A DNA stretch of 64,000 bases, taken from Pseudobutyrivibrio ruminis (GTDB lineage Bacteria; Bacillota; Clostridia; Lachnospirales; Lachnospiraceae). This document shows, in pieces, positions 43,734 to 53,701 of this stretch (positions within the stretch are counted from its first letter, which is position 1; every line of letters starts with the position of its first letter). The stretch is from the NCBI GenBank assembly GCA_015057305.1, contig SVES01000005.1, positions 1 through 64,000 on the forward strand, in the 5' to 3' direction. Both the position numbers and the translations under genes were made by a program. The notes under the pieces are model-generated. The model was given only the letters and a program-made list of their open reading frames with translations, was not told the origin of the DNA and did not search any database.

Positions 43734-43756
43734 CTAATAATTAGATTAATTATTAG
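43734..43756. repeat. Palindrome upstream of oppB
   Basis: CTAATAATTA-GAT-TAATTATTAG is a perfect inverted repeat with 10-bp arms, about 27 bp before the oppB start. It could be an operator or an mRNA leader hairpin; no known regulator box was recognised. Confidence 0.55.
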
Positions 43757-43814
43757 TTAAATCTTTATTACATAATTGTGATAGCACTTTAAATTACTAA
43801 AGAACAACCTTAAT

Positions 43815-43850
43815 AAAAAAGAGGCTGCTATCCTTATAAATAACAGCCCC
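43815..43850 (-). terminator. Terminator of the dnaN-gyrA gene group
   Basis: GGGGCTGTTAT/ATAGCAGCCTC (43821-43831 and 43840-43850; 11 bp including two G-U pairs) is followed on the minus strand by TTTTTTATT, 41 bp after the gyrA stop. Confidence 0.88.
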
Positions 43851-43890
43851 ATTGCTATTACAATTATCTTTATGAATTAGTTGTTGAACC

Positions 43891-46401
43891 TTAATTTAAT
43901 TCTTCAACTTCTTCTAGAATTGTATCACTTTTTCTAACTTTTGCAATACTAATTAGCTTAGTATTTTCTTTTAAATCAATTAATTTTACACCAGATGTTA
44001 TTCTGCTTAATAATGCAGTTCCTGAAACTTCAATTCTTATTATTGTTCCAGCTGTATTTATCAGCATTACTTCGTCATCTTTTTCAACTGCCTTCGCTCC
44101 AATTAGATTACCTGTTTTTTCTGTAATCTTGTAACATTTTACACCCTTACCACCACGGTGAATTGTGTTAAATTCACTCATAAGGGTACACTTTCCAAGA
44201 CCATTTTCAGATACAGTCATAAGTGATTCACCCTGTGAAATCAGTTGCATGCCAATAAGCATATCATCTGCTGCAAGGTTCATACCAATAACACCCATAG
44301 TTGCACGGCCTGTAGGTCTAACCTCAGTCTCACTGAAGCGAATTGCCTGTCCATACTTTGTAACCATGATTACATCTTCTTTACCATCTGTAAGCTTAAC
44401 CTCTATAAGCTTATCATCATCACGAAGAGTAATGGCTGTTAGACCATTCTTTCTGATGTTATCGTATTCTGTAATTTTAGTTTTCTTAACAAAACCATCA
44501 GCTGTAGCCATGAAAAGATATTTGTCTTCGCTATAATCCTCAACAGGAATCATAGCTGTAACCTTTTCGTCCGGTTGAAGCTGTAAAATATTTACAATAG
44601 CAATACCTCTACTGGTTCGGCTACTTTCAGGAATTTCGTATGCCTTGATGCGATATACTCGACCCTTATTAGTAAAGAACAGGAGATAATCATGGGATGA
44701 CATCATGAGCATTTCTACTACATAATCTTCATCGATGGTATCCATTCCCTTGATTCCCTTACCACCACGATGCTGAGCCTTAAAATTATCCTCATTCATT
44801 CGCTTGATATAACCAAGCTTTGTGAAGGTAACTACAGTATTGGTTACAGGAATCATATCCTCCATACTAATATCAAATTCATCATATCCAATTGATGTAC
44901 GACGGTCATCTCCATATTTATCTGCAATTTCTGTAATTTCTGTTTTGATAACTGAAAGAAGAACCTTTTCGTCAGAAAGAATTGCCTTCAATTTTCCTAT
45001 AAGTACCTGTAAATCATTATATTCCTGTTGAATCTTGTCACGCTCCAAGCCTGTAAGAGCACGAAGACGCATATCAACAATTGCCTGAGCTTGCGCATCT
45101 GAAAGACCAAAGCGTTCCATTAATGTTTGCTTTGCTATATTTACATCAGCAGAATTTCTAATGATTTGAATTACTTCATCAATATTATCAAGGGCAATCA
45201 ATAATCCCTCTAATATGTGAGCTCTTTCCTCAGCCTTGTTAAGTTCGTACTTAGTACGACGAGTAACTACATCCTTTTGATGATTAAGGTAATGTGTAAG
45301 CATTTCCTTAAGATTAAGAATTTTTGGCTGATTATCCACTAAAGCAAGCATAATTACGCCAAAGGTATCCTGAAGCTGAGTATGCTTATAAAGCTGATTA
45401 AGTATGATGTTAGGATTAACATCACGTCTTAGTTCTATGCAAATACGCATACCTTCACGTGATGATTCATCACGAAGATCAGTAATACCATCAATCTTTT
45501 TATCCTTATGAAGCTCAGCAATTTTTTCTATTAAGCGAGCTTTGTTTACATTGTAAGGAATCTCAGTTACAACGATTCTGTTTTTACCATTGTCCATTGG
45601 CTCGATTTCAGATACTGCACGAACTCTAATTTTAGCCTTACCAGTACGATAAGCCTCTTCAATTCCTGCCTTACCAAGGATAACACCACCAGTAGGAAAA
45701 TCTGGACCCTTAACAATTTCTAGAATCTCATCGATATCTGTATCTCTGTCTTCCTCAATTTGGTTATCTATGATTTTATTAACAGCACCAATTATTTCAC
45801 GAAGATTGTGAGGTGGAATATTGGTAGCCATACCTACTGCAATACCTGTTGTGCCGTTAACAAGTAAATTAGGATAACGGGCTGGAAGAACAGTAGGCTC
45901 TTTTTCTGTTTCATCAAAGTTTGGCATAAAATCAACGCCATCCATGTCGATATCCTTACCGTAGGTGAATTTATCATCCTTGTAATTGATACCAAACATT
46001 GTCATGGAAATCTTTGAAAGACGTGCCTCGGTATATCGCATAGCAGCAGCGCCATCACCATCCACAGAGCCAAAGTTACCATGACCATCTACTAATGGAT
46101 AACGTGTGTTCCATTCCTGAGCCATGTTGACAAGTGCACCATAAATAGAACTATCACCATGTGGATGATATTTACCCATTGTATCACCAACAATACGAGC
46201 ACATTTTCTGTGTGGCTTATCTGGTCCGTTATTAAGTTCAATCATAGAGAAAAGTACTCTACGTTGAACAGGTTTTAGTCCATCTCTTACATCTGGAAGG
46301 GCACGAGAAGCAATTACACTCATGGCATAATCGATATAAGAGTTTTCCATTGTTTCTTTTAGGTCAACATCATGAATATTATCAAAAATTTTGTCGTCCA
46401 T
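43891..46401 (-). CDS. gyrA: DNA gyrase subunit A
   Basis: An 836-residue type II topoisomerase subunit. Catalytic tyrosine Y123 lies in AAMRYTEARLSK. The quinolone region reads HPHGDSSIYGALV with S84 and G88 (Escherichia coli S83 and D87). The winged-helix/tower core is followed by a six-bladed C-terminal DNA-wrapping domain; the GyrA-box variant HRGGKGI is present near the start of that domain, supporting gyrase rather than topoisomerase IV. It introduces negative supercoils with GyrB. It lies 45 bp after gyrB; the gap has a small UUCG-type hairpin (46422-46436) without a T-run. Confidence 0.97.
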   Translation of the reverse strand: MDDKIFDNIHDVDLKETMENSYIDYAMSVIASRALPDVRDGLKPVQRRVLFSMIELNNGPDKPHRKCARIVGDTMGKYHPHGDSSIYGALVNMAQEWNTRYPLVDGHGNFGSVDGDGAAAMRYTEARLSKISMTMFGINYKDDKFTYGKDIDMDGVDFMPNFDETEKEPTVLPARYPNLLVNGTTGIAVGMATNIPPHNLREIIGAVNKIIDNQIEEDRDTDIDEILEIVKGPDFPTGGVILGKAGIEEAYRTGKAKIRVRAVSEIEPMDNGKNRIVVTEIPYNVNKARLIEKIAELHKDKKIDGITDLRDESSREGMRICIELRRDVNPNIILNQLYKHTQLQDTFGVIMLALVDNQPKILNLKEMLTHYLNHQKDVVTRRTKYELNKAEERAHILEGLLIALDNIDEVIQIIRNSADVNIAKQTLMERFGLSDAQAQAIVDMRLRALTGLERDKIQQEYNDLQVLIGKLKAILSDEKVLLSVIKTEITEIADKYGDDRRTSIGYDEFDISMEDMIPVTNTVVTFTKLGYIKRMNEDNFKAQHRGGKGIKGMDTIDEDYVVEMLMMSSHDYLLFFTNKGRVYRIKAYEIPESSRTSRGIAIVNILQLQPDEKVTAMIPVEDYSEDKYLFMATADGFVKKTKITEYDNIRKNGLTAITLRDDDKLIEVKLTDGKEDVIMVTKYGQAIRFSETEVRPTGRATMGVIGMNLAADDMLIGMQLISQGESLMTVSENGLGKCTLMSEFNTIHRGGKGVKCYKITEKTGNLIGAKAVEKDDEVMLINTAGTIIRIEVSGTALLSRITSGVKLIDLKENTKLISIAKVRKSDTILEEVEELN

Positions 46402-46446
46402 ATTTTTCCTTTTTGCTCCTATCGGGCGAAGCCCGAAAATTTTAGA

Positions 46447-48375
46447 TTATATATCAAGGTTCTGTACATACTTAGCGTTTGCTTCGATGAATTCACGTCT
46501 AGGCTCTACATTATCACCCATAAGTGTTGAAAATGTAACATTTATTTCTGAAACATCTTCATCATCAATAACTACACGCTTAAGAATTCTCTTTTCCGGA
46601 TCCATGGTTGTTTCCCAAAGCTGTTCCGCATCCATCTCTCCAAGTCCTTTGTATCGCTGAATCTTATTATTTCCGTCACGACCTACTTCTGTAAGAATTT
46701 GATTTAACTCTTCATCAGAATATGCATACCAAACCTTCTTGTTCTTTTCCAACTTATAGAGTGGAGGAGTAGCAAGATATACATAGCCTTGCTTAATAAG
46801 CTCTGGCATAAATCTGTATAAGAATGTAAGCATAAGTGTTGCAATATGTGCACCATCTACATCGGCATCAGTCATAATAATAATTTTGTGATAACGAAGC
46901 TTTGAAATATCAAAGTTTTCGTGAATACCTGTACCGAATGCAGTAATCATTGCCTGTATTTCTGCATTACCGTAGATTCTATCTTCTCTAGCCTTTTCAA
47001 CATTAAGAATCTTACCACGTAAAGGTAAGATAGCCTGTGTTGCACGGCTTCTTGCAGTTTTGGCAGAACCACCAGCGGAATCTCCCTCAACGATAAAGAT
47101 TTCGCAATTCTTAGGGTCTTTATCTGAACAGTCTGCAAGCTTTCCTGGAAGAGACATTCCTTCAAGTGGTGTTTTTCTACGGCTTAAATCTCTAGCTTTT
47201 CTAGCTGCTTCTCTGGCTCTTTGTGCCTGCAGAGATTTTTCACAAATAAGCTTAGCTGTGGCAGGATTTTGCTCTAAGAACCATGTAAGCTGTTCTGTAA
47301 CAATTGAATCAACAGCACCTCTTGCTTCGGAATTACCAAGTTTTTGCTTAGTCTGACCTTCAAATTGAGGCTCCTCAATCTTGATAGAAATAATTGCTGC
47401 TAAGCCTTCTCTAATATCATCACCCTCAAGCTGTGGGTCATTGTCCTTTAAAATTTTGTTATCTCTGGCATATTTATTAAATACCTTAGTAAGGGCACCT
47501 CTAAATCCTGTAAGATGAGTACCACCTTCTGGAGTAACAATATTATTTACATAGCTGTAGGCCTGATCCTGATATCCATCATTATGTTGCATTGCAACTT
47601 CAACATAGATATTATCTTTAGTACCTTCACAGTAAATAACATCTTCGTAAAGTGGCTTATTACCACGGTTAATATACTGGACAAATTCTTTGATACCACC
47701 TTCATAGTGAAAACTTTCTTCTTTGAGTTCCTCACTTCTAGCATCTGTAAGAGTAATACGTAATCCCTTAGTAAGAAAAGCTGTTTCTCTTAATCTAACT
47801 TTTAGTGTTTTGTAATCAAATACTGTTGTTTCAAAGATAGTATCATCAGGGAGAAAAGTAACTTTTGTACCAGTTTCCTTTTCATCACAAGTACCTATTA
47901 CTTTTAGTGGATACATGGTTTTACCACGCTCGTATCTCTGTTTAAAAATCTGTCCTTCCCTTTTGATTTCAACTTCTACCCAATTAGATAGGGCATTAAC
48001 AACGGAAGCACCAACACCATGAAGACCACCAGATACCTTGTATCCTCCACCACCAAATTTTCCACCAGCATGGAGAACGGTAAATACAACTTCTACTGCA
48101 GGTATACCAGCTTTATGATTTATTCCAGTAGGAATTCCTCGTCCATCATCAATTACAGTAATTGAATTATCAGAATTAATAGTTACTTTAATATGCGTAC
48201 AAAATCCTGCTAATGCCTCATCAACAGCATTATCAACAATTTCATACACTAAGTGATGAAGACCTCTTTCAGAAGTAGATCCAATATACATTCCAGGACG
48301 TTTTCTAACAGCTTCTAATCCTTCAAGAATTTGTATTTGATCTGCTCCATACTCCTGATTAACTTCGTTACTCAT
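46447..48375 (-). CDS. gyrB: DNA gyrase subunit B
   Basis: A 642-residue GHKL ATPase subunit. ATP-site motifs are [20 protein letters not shown] and [15 protein letters not shown]. The TOPRIM domain has [10 protein letters not shown] and DADVDGAHI, and the C-terminal PLYK and QRYKGLGEM stretches are present. The length is normal for Gram-positive GyrB. It overlaps the end of recF by eight bases. Confidence 0.98.
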   Translation of the reverse strand: MSNEVNQEYGADQIQILEGLEAVRKRPGMYIGSTSERGLHHLVYEIVDNAVDEALAGFCTHIKVTINSDNSITVIDDGRGIPTGINHKAGIPAVEVVFTVLHAGGKFGGGGYKVSGGLHGVGASVVNALSNWVEVEIKREGQIFKQRYERGKTMYPLKVIGTCDEKETGTKVTFLPDDTIFETTVFDYKTLKVRLRETAFLTKGLRITLTDARSEELKEESFHYEGGIKEFVQYINRGNKPLYEDVIYCEGTKDNIYVEVAMQHNDGYQDQAYSYVNNIVTPEGGTHLTGFRGALTKVFNKYARDNKILKDNDPQLEGDDIREGLAAIISIKIEEPQFEGQTKQKLGNSEARGAVDSIVTEQLTWFLEQNPATAKLICEKSLQAQRAREAARKARDLSRRKTPLEGMSLPGKLADCSDKDPKNCEIFIVEGDSAGGSAKTARSRATQAILPLRGKILNVEKAREDRIYGNAEIQAMITAFGTGIHENFDISKLRYHKIIIMTDADVDGAHIATLMLTFLYRFMPELIKQGYVYLATPPLYKLEKNKKVWYAYSDEELNQILTEVGRDGNNKIQRYKGLGEMDAEQLWETTMDPEKRILKRVVIDDEDVSEINVTFSTLMGDNVEPRREFIEANAKYVQNLDI

Positions 48376-49468
48376 TTAGTTCCTCCGTTATTAATTCTAT
48401 AGCACCATTACTAACTTTATAAACTGTATTTAGCTTGAATCTATTTTTTACAAATTCATCAAGACCGGTACAAGTAATAATGGTTTGTGTATCAACTAGA
48501 TTATCTAATAAATCACTTTGTCTATGTTTATCAAGTTCTGATAAAACATCATCCAAAAGCAATATTGGTTTATCATTTATAGTATTTTCTACAAGCTTTA
48601 TTTCTGAGAGCTTTAGTGAGAGAGCACAGGTTCTTTGTTGACCCTGGCTTCCATATTTTCTAATATCTATTCCGTCTATAGTGATTTTTATATCATCTCT
48701 ATGAGGTCCAACTGATGTTTGACAAAACCTTATATCTTTTTCTTTATTTTTAACTAGCTCATCTAAGAAAAAAATATCTTCTATATTTGGATCATAACTT
48801 ACATCTATATTTTCTTTACCAGATGTAATACCAGAATGGATATCCTTAACAATTAAATTAATGTCATTTATAAACTGCTGACGTCTGTTTATTATTTTTT
48901 TACCATAATTAATTAATTGGTCATCCCAAACAGACAATGTTTCTTTCAGCTCTGGCTTATATACCATCTCTTTTAATAAAGCATTTCTTTGGTTTAATGC
49001 TTTATTATAATTTGTCAAATCAGAAAGATATATTTTATCTATTTGACAAAGTTCAGCATCCATAAATTTTCTTCTTTCAGAAGGACCATTTTTAATAATA
49101 TTTAGGTCCTCTGGAGAAAAGAAAATTATATTTATTAATCCGAATAGCTCCGCTGCTTTTTTAATTGGCACTCTATTTATAGCTATTCCCTTTGATTTAT
49201 TTTTTTTCAAATGAATATCAATTTGGTAATCTCTATCATTTTTTTTTATGATAGTTTTTATATGACTTTCATCTTTTTCAAATTTGATTATCTCTTTATC
49301 TCTGCTTCCTTTATGAGATTTTGTTGTTCCTGATAAATAGGCAGCTTCGAGAATATTTGTTTTTCCTTGAGCATTGTCACCAAATAGAATAGTAGTATGC
49401 TCATCAAAATTAATATTTAATGAATCATAATTTCTAAAATTCTTTAGTTCAATGGATTTAATTATCAT
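48368..49468 (-). CDS. recF: DNA replication/repair protein RecF
   Basis: A 366-residue SMC-like ATPase that helps load RecA at gapped DNA. Walker A is GDNAQGKT (30-37), the signature region is [16 protein letters not shown] and Walker [14 protein letters not shown]. The N-terminus [14 protein letters not shown] is typical. It overlaps yaaA by 11 bases at its start and gyrB by eight at its end, showing a tight operon. Confidence 0.96.
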   Translation of the reverse strand: MIIKSIELKNFRNYDSLNINFDEHTTILFGDNAQGKTNILEAAYLSGTTKSHKGSRDKEIIKFEKDESHIKTIIKKNDRDYQIDIHLKKNKSKGIAINRVPIKKAAELFGLINIIFFSPEDLNIIKNGPSERRKFMDAELCQIDKIYLSDLTNYNKALNQRNALLKEMVYKPELKETLSVWDDQLINYGKKIINRRQQFINDINLIVKDIHSGITSGKENIDVSYDPNIEDIFFLDELVKNKEKDIRFCQTSVGPHRDDIKITIDGIDIRKYGSQGQQRTCALSLKLSEIKLVENTINDKPILLLDDVLSELDKHRQSDLLDNLVDTQTIITCTGLDEFVKNRFKLNTVYKVSNGAIELITEELNE

Positions 49469-49673
49469 TAGTAACTGTTACGCTTTCTCCATCAAATTCC
49501 ACAATGTCACCAGGATATACCTTTTTTCCACGACGAGTTTCTATTTCGCCATTATACTTAACTAATCCTTCTTCAATAACTTCCTTTGCCATGGCTCCAG
49601 ATTCAACTAAATTAGCAAGCTTTAATAGCTGTCCAAGCTTTATAAATTCATCTTTAATAATTATTTTTTCCAT
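49458..49673 (-). CDS. yaaA: S4-domain RNA-binding protein YaaA
   Basis: The 71-residue protein is a single S4 RNA-binding domain (IKLGQLLKLANLVESGAMAKEVIEEGLVKYNGEIE, within which the S4 fold is evident). In Bacillus the homologue sits in the same place between dnaN and recF and is implicated in ribosome assembly. It shares one base with dnaN and 11 with recF. Confidence 0.92.
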   Translation of the reverse strand: MEKIIIKDEFIKLGQLLKLANLVESGAMAKEVIEEGLVKYNGEIETRRGKKVYPGDIVEFDGESVTVTNDN

Positions 49674-50788
49674 TAATTAGCTCCTGGATTATTAAAATTA
49701 ACAGGAAGAACTATATATATATAAGACTCTGCATCATCCTTTATAAAGCAAGGACTTTTTGCATTTAACATATATAAGGTTATTTCTTCATCATCTATAA
49801 CCTTAAGTGCATCTAAAACAAACTTAGGGTTAAATCCAATCATTAAATCCTTACCTTCTTTTACTATGTCAATAGTTCTATTCATAGTACCGATGTAAGA
49901 AGATAATGATAAAGACATAGAATTATCTACAGCATTTACAATTATTGGTTTTTTGTCACCTTCAGTAATTAAAGGTGTAGCACCATCTATGCAATCAAAA
50001 AACTTTTTCTTGTTAATCTTAACTTTTGTTTCATAATCAGTAGATAGCATTTGTTCTATCTTAAAGAATTCACCCTCAATTATTCGAGAAACTACTGTTG
50101 TCTGACCAAACTCAAAAATAACGTGATTATCAGTAACATAGATGTTTAAATCATCATCTATTCCACCATCAATAATTTTAATTACTTCATTAAGGGTCTT
50201 TTTAGGTACAATAACTTTTACATTATTAAACGAATTTTTTAATTCTACGTTTCTTATTGATACTCTATGACCATCCAAAGCTATAACTTTAAGATGATTT
50301 TCTTTGATTTCTATTAATTCTCCAGTCATTAATTTGTTGCTTTCTGTATCAGCAACAGAGAAAATAGTTTGCTTAATTATATTTCTAAAAGTTAATTGAG
50401 AAATTACAACTGGGTCTGTTTTCTGTGAAACTCTAATATAAGAGAAATCTTCTCCTGACTTTCCTACAACTTTATATTCTGCTTCTTCGCATGTAATATA
50501 TGTAGCAAGTGACGATTCTGTTCTAATAGTAACTTCACCCTTAGGTAATTTTCTTACTATTTCAGAAAACTTTTTTGCATCTAAAGCAATAATTCCTCTT
50601 TCAGAAATAGAACCATTAAGAATTGTATCTATTTCTTTCTCCATATCATTAGCAGTTAATTTTATTTCTCCAGAGGATGCATCAATAAGTATACATTCAA
50701 GAATTGCCATTGATGTTCTAACTGGTACTGCTTTCGAAACAATATCTACTGCATTTTCAAGGTCAGTTTGTTGACAAGTAATTTTCAT
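49673..50788 (-). CDS. dnaN: DNA polymerase III beta sliding clamp
   Basis: A 371-residue clamp made of three repeated domains. The N-terminus KITCQQTDLENAVDIVSKAVP and the C-terminal PVNF region near the end (YIVLPVNFNN) are typical. It tethers replicative polymerase to DNA. It lies 275 bp downstream of dnaA, with near-consensus DnaA boxes between. A ribosome site (AAGGGACC) precedes the ATG. Confidence 0.97.
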   Translation of the reverse strand: MKITCQQTDLENAVDIVSKAVPVRTSMAILECILIDASSGEIKLTANDMEKEIDTILNGSISERGIIALDAKKFSEIVRKLPKGEVTIRTESSLATYITCEEAEYKVVGKSGEDFSYIRVSQKTDPVVISQLTFRNIIKQTIFSVADTESNKLMTGELIEIKENHLKVIALDGHRVSIRNVELKNSFNNVKVIVPKKTLNEVIKIIDGGIDDDLNIYVTDNHVIFEFGQTTVVSRIIEGEFFKIEQMLSTDYETKVKINKKKFFDCIDGATPLITEGDKKPIIVNAVDNSMSLSLSSYIGTMNRTIDIVKEGKDLMIGFNPKFVLDALKVIDDEEITLYMLNAKSPCFIKDDAESYIYIVLPVNFNNPGAN

Positions 50789-51063
50789 TTGTTATGGTCC
50801 CTTTCTTAAAAATAAATAAAATAATAAAAGATATATTCTAAGTACTATTCTTATAGATTGTTGATTTGTATATAAGTGTGAAACACCTTTATTTATACGT
50901 AAAACATGAAAAGTTAAATCAAAAAAATATGTGAATTAATTATTGATAAAGTATGGATAATTTGTGAATAAAAAATGTTCAAAATTTGTTATTTTTTATT
51001 ATCTACAATTAATTCACAATATAATCACATTTTATATTCATAGTTATCAACAGGTTTTAAACA
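50789..51063. other. dnaN-dnaA spacer, minor part of oriC
   Basis: This AT-rich spacer holds three DnaA-box-like 9-mers, each one base from TTATCCACA: TATGGATAA at 50952-50960 (reverse orientation), TTATCTACA at 50999-51007 and TTATCAACA at 51044-51052. The spacer must also carry a dnaN promoter, but none is convincing. Confidence 0.6.
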
Positions 51064-52455
51064 TTAATTTGGATTAATTTTTTTCTTTATTGTTTCTACT
51101 AGGTTTTTGGTATTTTCATCCTTATCTATTTCTTCTTCAATTTTGTTTGCACCATGGATTATTGTTGAATGATCTCGACCTCCAAGTAACAATCCAATAG
51201 CTTGAAGAGATGAATCTGTCATTGTATTACATAGATACATGGCTATTTGTCTAGGTCTAACTACTGAGCTTGACCTGTTTTTGGATGCCATTTGATCTAC
51301 TGTAATGTTAAAGTGTTCAGCTACAACCTCTATTATTAATTGAGGTGTTATTTCTCTTGATATATTAGGAGAAATAAAGTTTTGTAATTCTCTTTCTGCA
51401 ATTTCCATTGTTATTTCAATCTTTTCTAGTCTGGAAAAAGCTATTAGTTTATTTAGTGCTCCTTCAATTTCTCGAATGTTTGACTGAATATTTTCTGCTA
51501 TATATTTTCTAATGGATTCATCAAGTGTAAAATTCTTTTCTTCGATTTTTTTATTAAGAATGGCCATACGTGTTTCATAATCTGGGTAACCAATATCTGC
51601 CATTAATCCCATATCGAATCTTGATTTAAATCTATCATCCAATGTTTCCATATCTTTTGGCGGTTTATCAGATGAAATAACAATTTGTTTTCCCATAGCA
51701 TGAAGAGCATTAAATGTATGGAAAAATTCTTCTTGAGTTGCCTCTTTTCCTATTATAAATTGGATATCATCTACCATTAATACATCAACAGTGCGGTATT
51801 TATCTCTAAATCTTTGCATTGCTGTTGCATTGTTGTTAGTTCTCATATTTTCAATAACTTCATTTGTAAATTCTTCTGAAGTTACATATAAAATATGAGT
51901 ATTTGGATTTTGTTTTTCTATATAATTTCCAATTGCCTGCATCAAGTGTGTTTTACCTAAACCTGGTCCTCCATAAATATAGAGAGGATTGTAAAATTCA
52001 CCTGGTGACTCTGCAACTGCAAGAGCAGCTGTTTGTGCAAATCTATTATTTCTACCTACGACAAAGTTTTCAAATGTAAATTTTGGATTTATTGATGAAT
52101 TTCCAATTCTACGTTCTTCATAGTTAGTAGTTTCTTCTATATTAATATTAAGATAATCTAGATTTTTTTCTTGTTTTAATTTATTAGCGTTTTCTTGTGA
52201 AATTACTAAGATTTCATCGAAATGTATACCAGTTAATTCTTCAATTGTTATTTTAAGTGGTGTTGTAAATTTTCTTGTTACATATCCAAGTGTCATGCTA
52301 TTTTGATCACCGTTGTATGTAATATATAATTTATTATCTTCTATTTGGAATAATTCAAGAGGCTTTAGCCAAGAATCATAAGATACATCTGTTATTGCGT
52401 ATTCATTTTTAAGATAATTTAGGATTTCATCCCATTTTTTAACCAATTCGTCCAT
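51064..52455 (-). CDS. dnaA: Chromosomal replication initiator DnaA
   Basis: A 463-residue AAA+ initiator. Domain I spans about 1-85. The ATPase has Walker A GGPGLGKT (162-169) and Walker B VLMVDDIQFI. The domain IV helix-turn-helix carries the signature RPRQIAMYLCNTMTDSSLQAIG and GGRDHSTIIHG. It binds DnaA boxes and melts oriC. A promoter with a perfect DnaA box downstream of it lies just upstream, suggesting autoregulation. Confidence 0.98.
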   Translation of the reverse strand: MDELVKKWDEILNYLKNEYAITDVSYDSWLKPLELFQIEDNKLYITYNGDQNSMTLGYVTRKFTTPLKITIEELTGIHFDEILVISQENANKLKQEKNLDYLNINIEETTNYEERRIGNSSINPKFTFENFVVGRNNRFAQTAALAVAESPGEFYNPLYIYGGPGLGKTHLMQAIGNYIEKQNPNTHILYVTSEEFTNEVIENMRTNNNATAMQRFRDKYRTVDVLMVDDIQFIIGKEATQEEFFHTFNALHAMGKQIVISSDKPPKDMETLDDRFKSRFDMGLMADIGYPDYETRMAILNKKIEEKNFTLDESIRKYIAENIQSNIREIEGALNKLIAFSRLEKIEITMEIAERELQNFISPNISREITPQLIIEVVAEHFNITVDQMASKNRSSSVVRPRQIAMYLCNTMTDSSLQAIGLLLGGRDHSTIIHGANKIEEEIDKDENTKNLVETIKKKINPN

Positions 52456-52492
52456 ATATTTTCCCTTTTATCCACATTCTAAACTAGTTTCT

Positions 52493-52521
52493 ATTCTAAC
52501 CTAAATAAGGCGTTTAATCAA
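52493..52521 (-). promoter_or_regulatory. dnaA promoter
   Basis: -35 TTGATT (52516-52521), a 17-bp spacer and -10 TAGAAT (52493-52498) on the minus strand. A perfect DnaA box (52468-52476) lies between the -10 and the dnaA start. Confidence 0.78.
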
Positions 52522-52859
52522 TATTTTGTATAAAAAGGTGTAGGGGATTGTTTAATCTATAAAATGGCTTATTTTTAAAATTTGAGCCTTTAGATGTGAT
52601 ATCGTTACTTATCCACATGTATACAATTAAGTTATCCACATAATTTTGCTTTATTGGTGCTATTTTCTTTTTATTTATGTGGATAAAAGTTTATTATTTT
52701 TATTTTATCCACATAGTTTTCCACACTATGTAGATAAAATTTTATTAAATTTTAATTTTTTTTCACAATATTTTGTATTAGTGTTTTGATTAATTATAAA
52801 TATATTGTGTTTTTGAGTTATCCACAGCCTTTTGCTAATTATAAATACTTTATTTTTTA

Positions 52860-52888
52860 TTGACTTTATGGGCTTTTCTTATTATAAT
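52860..52888 (+). promoter_or_regulatory. rpmH operon promoter
   Basis: -35 TTGACT (52860-52865), a 17-bp spacer and a perfect -10 TATAAT (52883-52888), followed by AGGAGG ten bases before the rpmH ATG. Confidence 0.88.
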
Positions 52889-52928
52889 TTCAACTGATGT
52901 TTTCTCATAAAGAGGAGGTGGATATATT

Positions 52929-53063
52929 ATGAAGATGACATATCAACCAAAAAAGAGACAGAGATCCAAAGTACATGGATTTAGATCTAGAATGAGCACA
53001 GCAGGTGGACGTAAGGTTCTTGCTGCTAGACGTGCAAAAGGAAGAAAGAAATTATCAGCTTAG
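52929..53063 (+). CDS. rpmH: 50S ribosomal protein L34
   Basis: A 44-residue, very basic protein. It begins [18 protein letters not shown] and ends [11 protein letters not shown], with the central [12 protein letters not shown] of L34. It is the first gene of the rpmH-rnpA-yidD-yidC-jag operon, next to oriC as in most bacteria. A small hairpin (AGACCA/TGGTCT) with a T-rich tail follows at about 53068-53090 and may attenuate rnpA. Confidence 0.97.
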   Translation: MKMTYQPKKRQRSKVHGFRSRMSTAGGRKVLAARRAKGRKKLSA

Positions 53064-53111
53064 GCCACAGACCATGTGGTCTTTCTTCTTATTTAAAAGG
53101 AAATAATTGTT

Positions 53112-53450
53112 ATGGAATTTAGTGAATCTCTAAAAAAGAATAAGGACTTCACTGTTGTGTACAGAAAAGGTATTTCAAAGGCTAATAGACAGCTTGTTAT
53201 GTATATATACCATAATAATTTAGATCGAAATCGTATTGGAATTTCTGTTAGTAAAAAGGTTGGAAATTCAATTGTTAGACATCATGTGACGAGACTGATA
53301 CGCGAAAGCTATAGACTAAATGAAGAGATGTTCATTAGTGGTTTGGACATTGTAGTCGTTGCAAGAGAAGCTACAGCTTCTGCTAATTTTGGAGAAATAC
53401 AAAAATCTTTACTTCATCTTGCAAATCTTCACAGGGTAACTCGTAAATAA
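53112..53450 (+). CDS. rnpA: Ribonuclease P protein component
   Basis: A 112-residue basic protein that pairs with RNase P RNA to mature tRNA 5' ends. The central signature [20 protein letters not shown] and the following RLIRESYR match the RnpA family. It is in the conserved position after rpmH. Confidence 0.96.
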   Translation: MEFSESLKKNKDFTVVYRKGISKANRQLVMYIYHNNLDRNRIGISVSKKVGNSIVRHHVTRLIRESYRLNEEMFISGLDIVVVAREATASANFGEIQKSLLHLANLHRVTRK

Positions 53451-53470
53451 TTGGAATCGTTGTTTCTATT

Positions 53471-53683
53471 ATGTTGAAGAAGCTTTTTATATTTTTAATC
53501 AAATTTTATCAAAAATATTTGTCTCCAATGAAAACTACCAGATGTCCTTATTGTCCAACGTGTTCAGCTTATGGTTTAGAGGCTGTCCAAAAGTATGGTG
53601 CTATAAAGGGTGGTGGTTTGGCTCTTTGGAGAATTATTAGATGTAATCCTTTTTCTCATGGTGGATATGATCCGGTTCCATAA
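53471..53683 (+). CDS. yidD: Membrane protein insertion efficiency factor YidD
   Basis: The 70-residue protein has an amphipathic N-terminal helix ([18 protein letters not shown]) and the conserved core [20 protein letters not shown], then [18 protein letters not shown]. Its three cysteines and terminal motif match the family. It assists YidC; the gene lies between rnpA and yidC as usual. Confidence 0.95.
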   Translation: MLKKLFIFLIKFYQKYLSPMKTTRCPYCPTCSAYGLEAVQKYGAIKGGGLALWRIIRCNPFSHGGYDPVP

Positions 53684-53701
53684 GTTAATGGAGGTTTTAC
53701 A

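Larger units (their letters stand above)
52456..52928. other. oriC: Replication origin oriC (dnaA-rpmH spacer)
   Basis: Six perfect DnaA boxes TTATCCACA lie at 52468-52476, 52609-52617, 52632-52640, 52678-52686 (reverse), 52705-52713 and 52818-52826. Two single-mismatch boxes are at 52717-52725 (TTTTCCACA) and 52729-52737 (TGTAGATAA, reverse). The stretch 52738-52815 is almost all A/T and is the likely unwinding element. Together with the dnaN-dnaA spacer this gives the bipartite Firmicutes origin. Confidence 0.92.

Noticed and set aside
46422..46436. Terminator between gyrB and gyrA
   Set aside because: TCGGGC-GAA-GCCCGA is a stable hairpin, but no T-run follows on the minus strand; the genes are probably cotranscribed.
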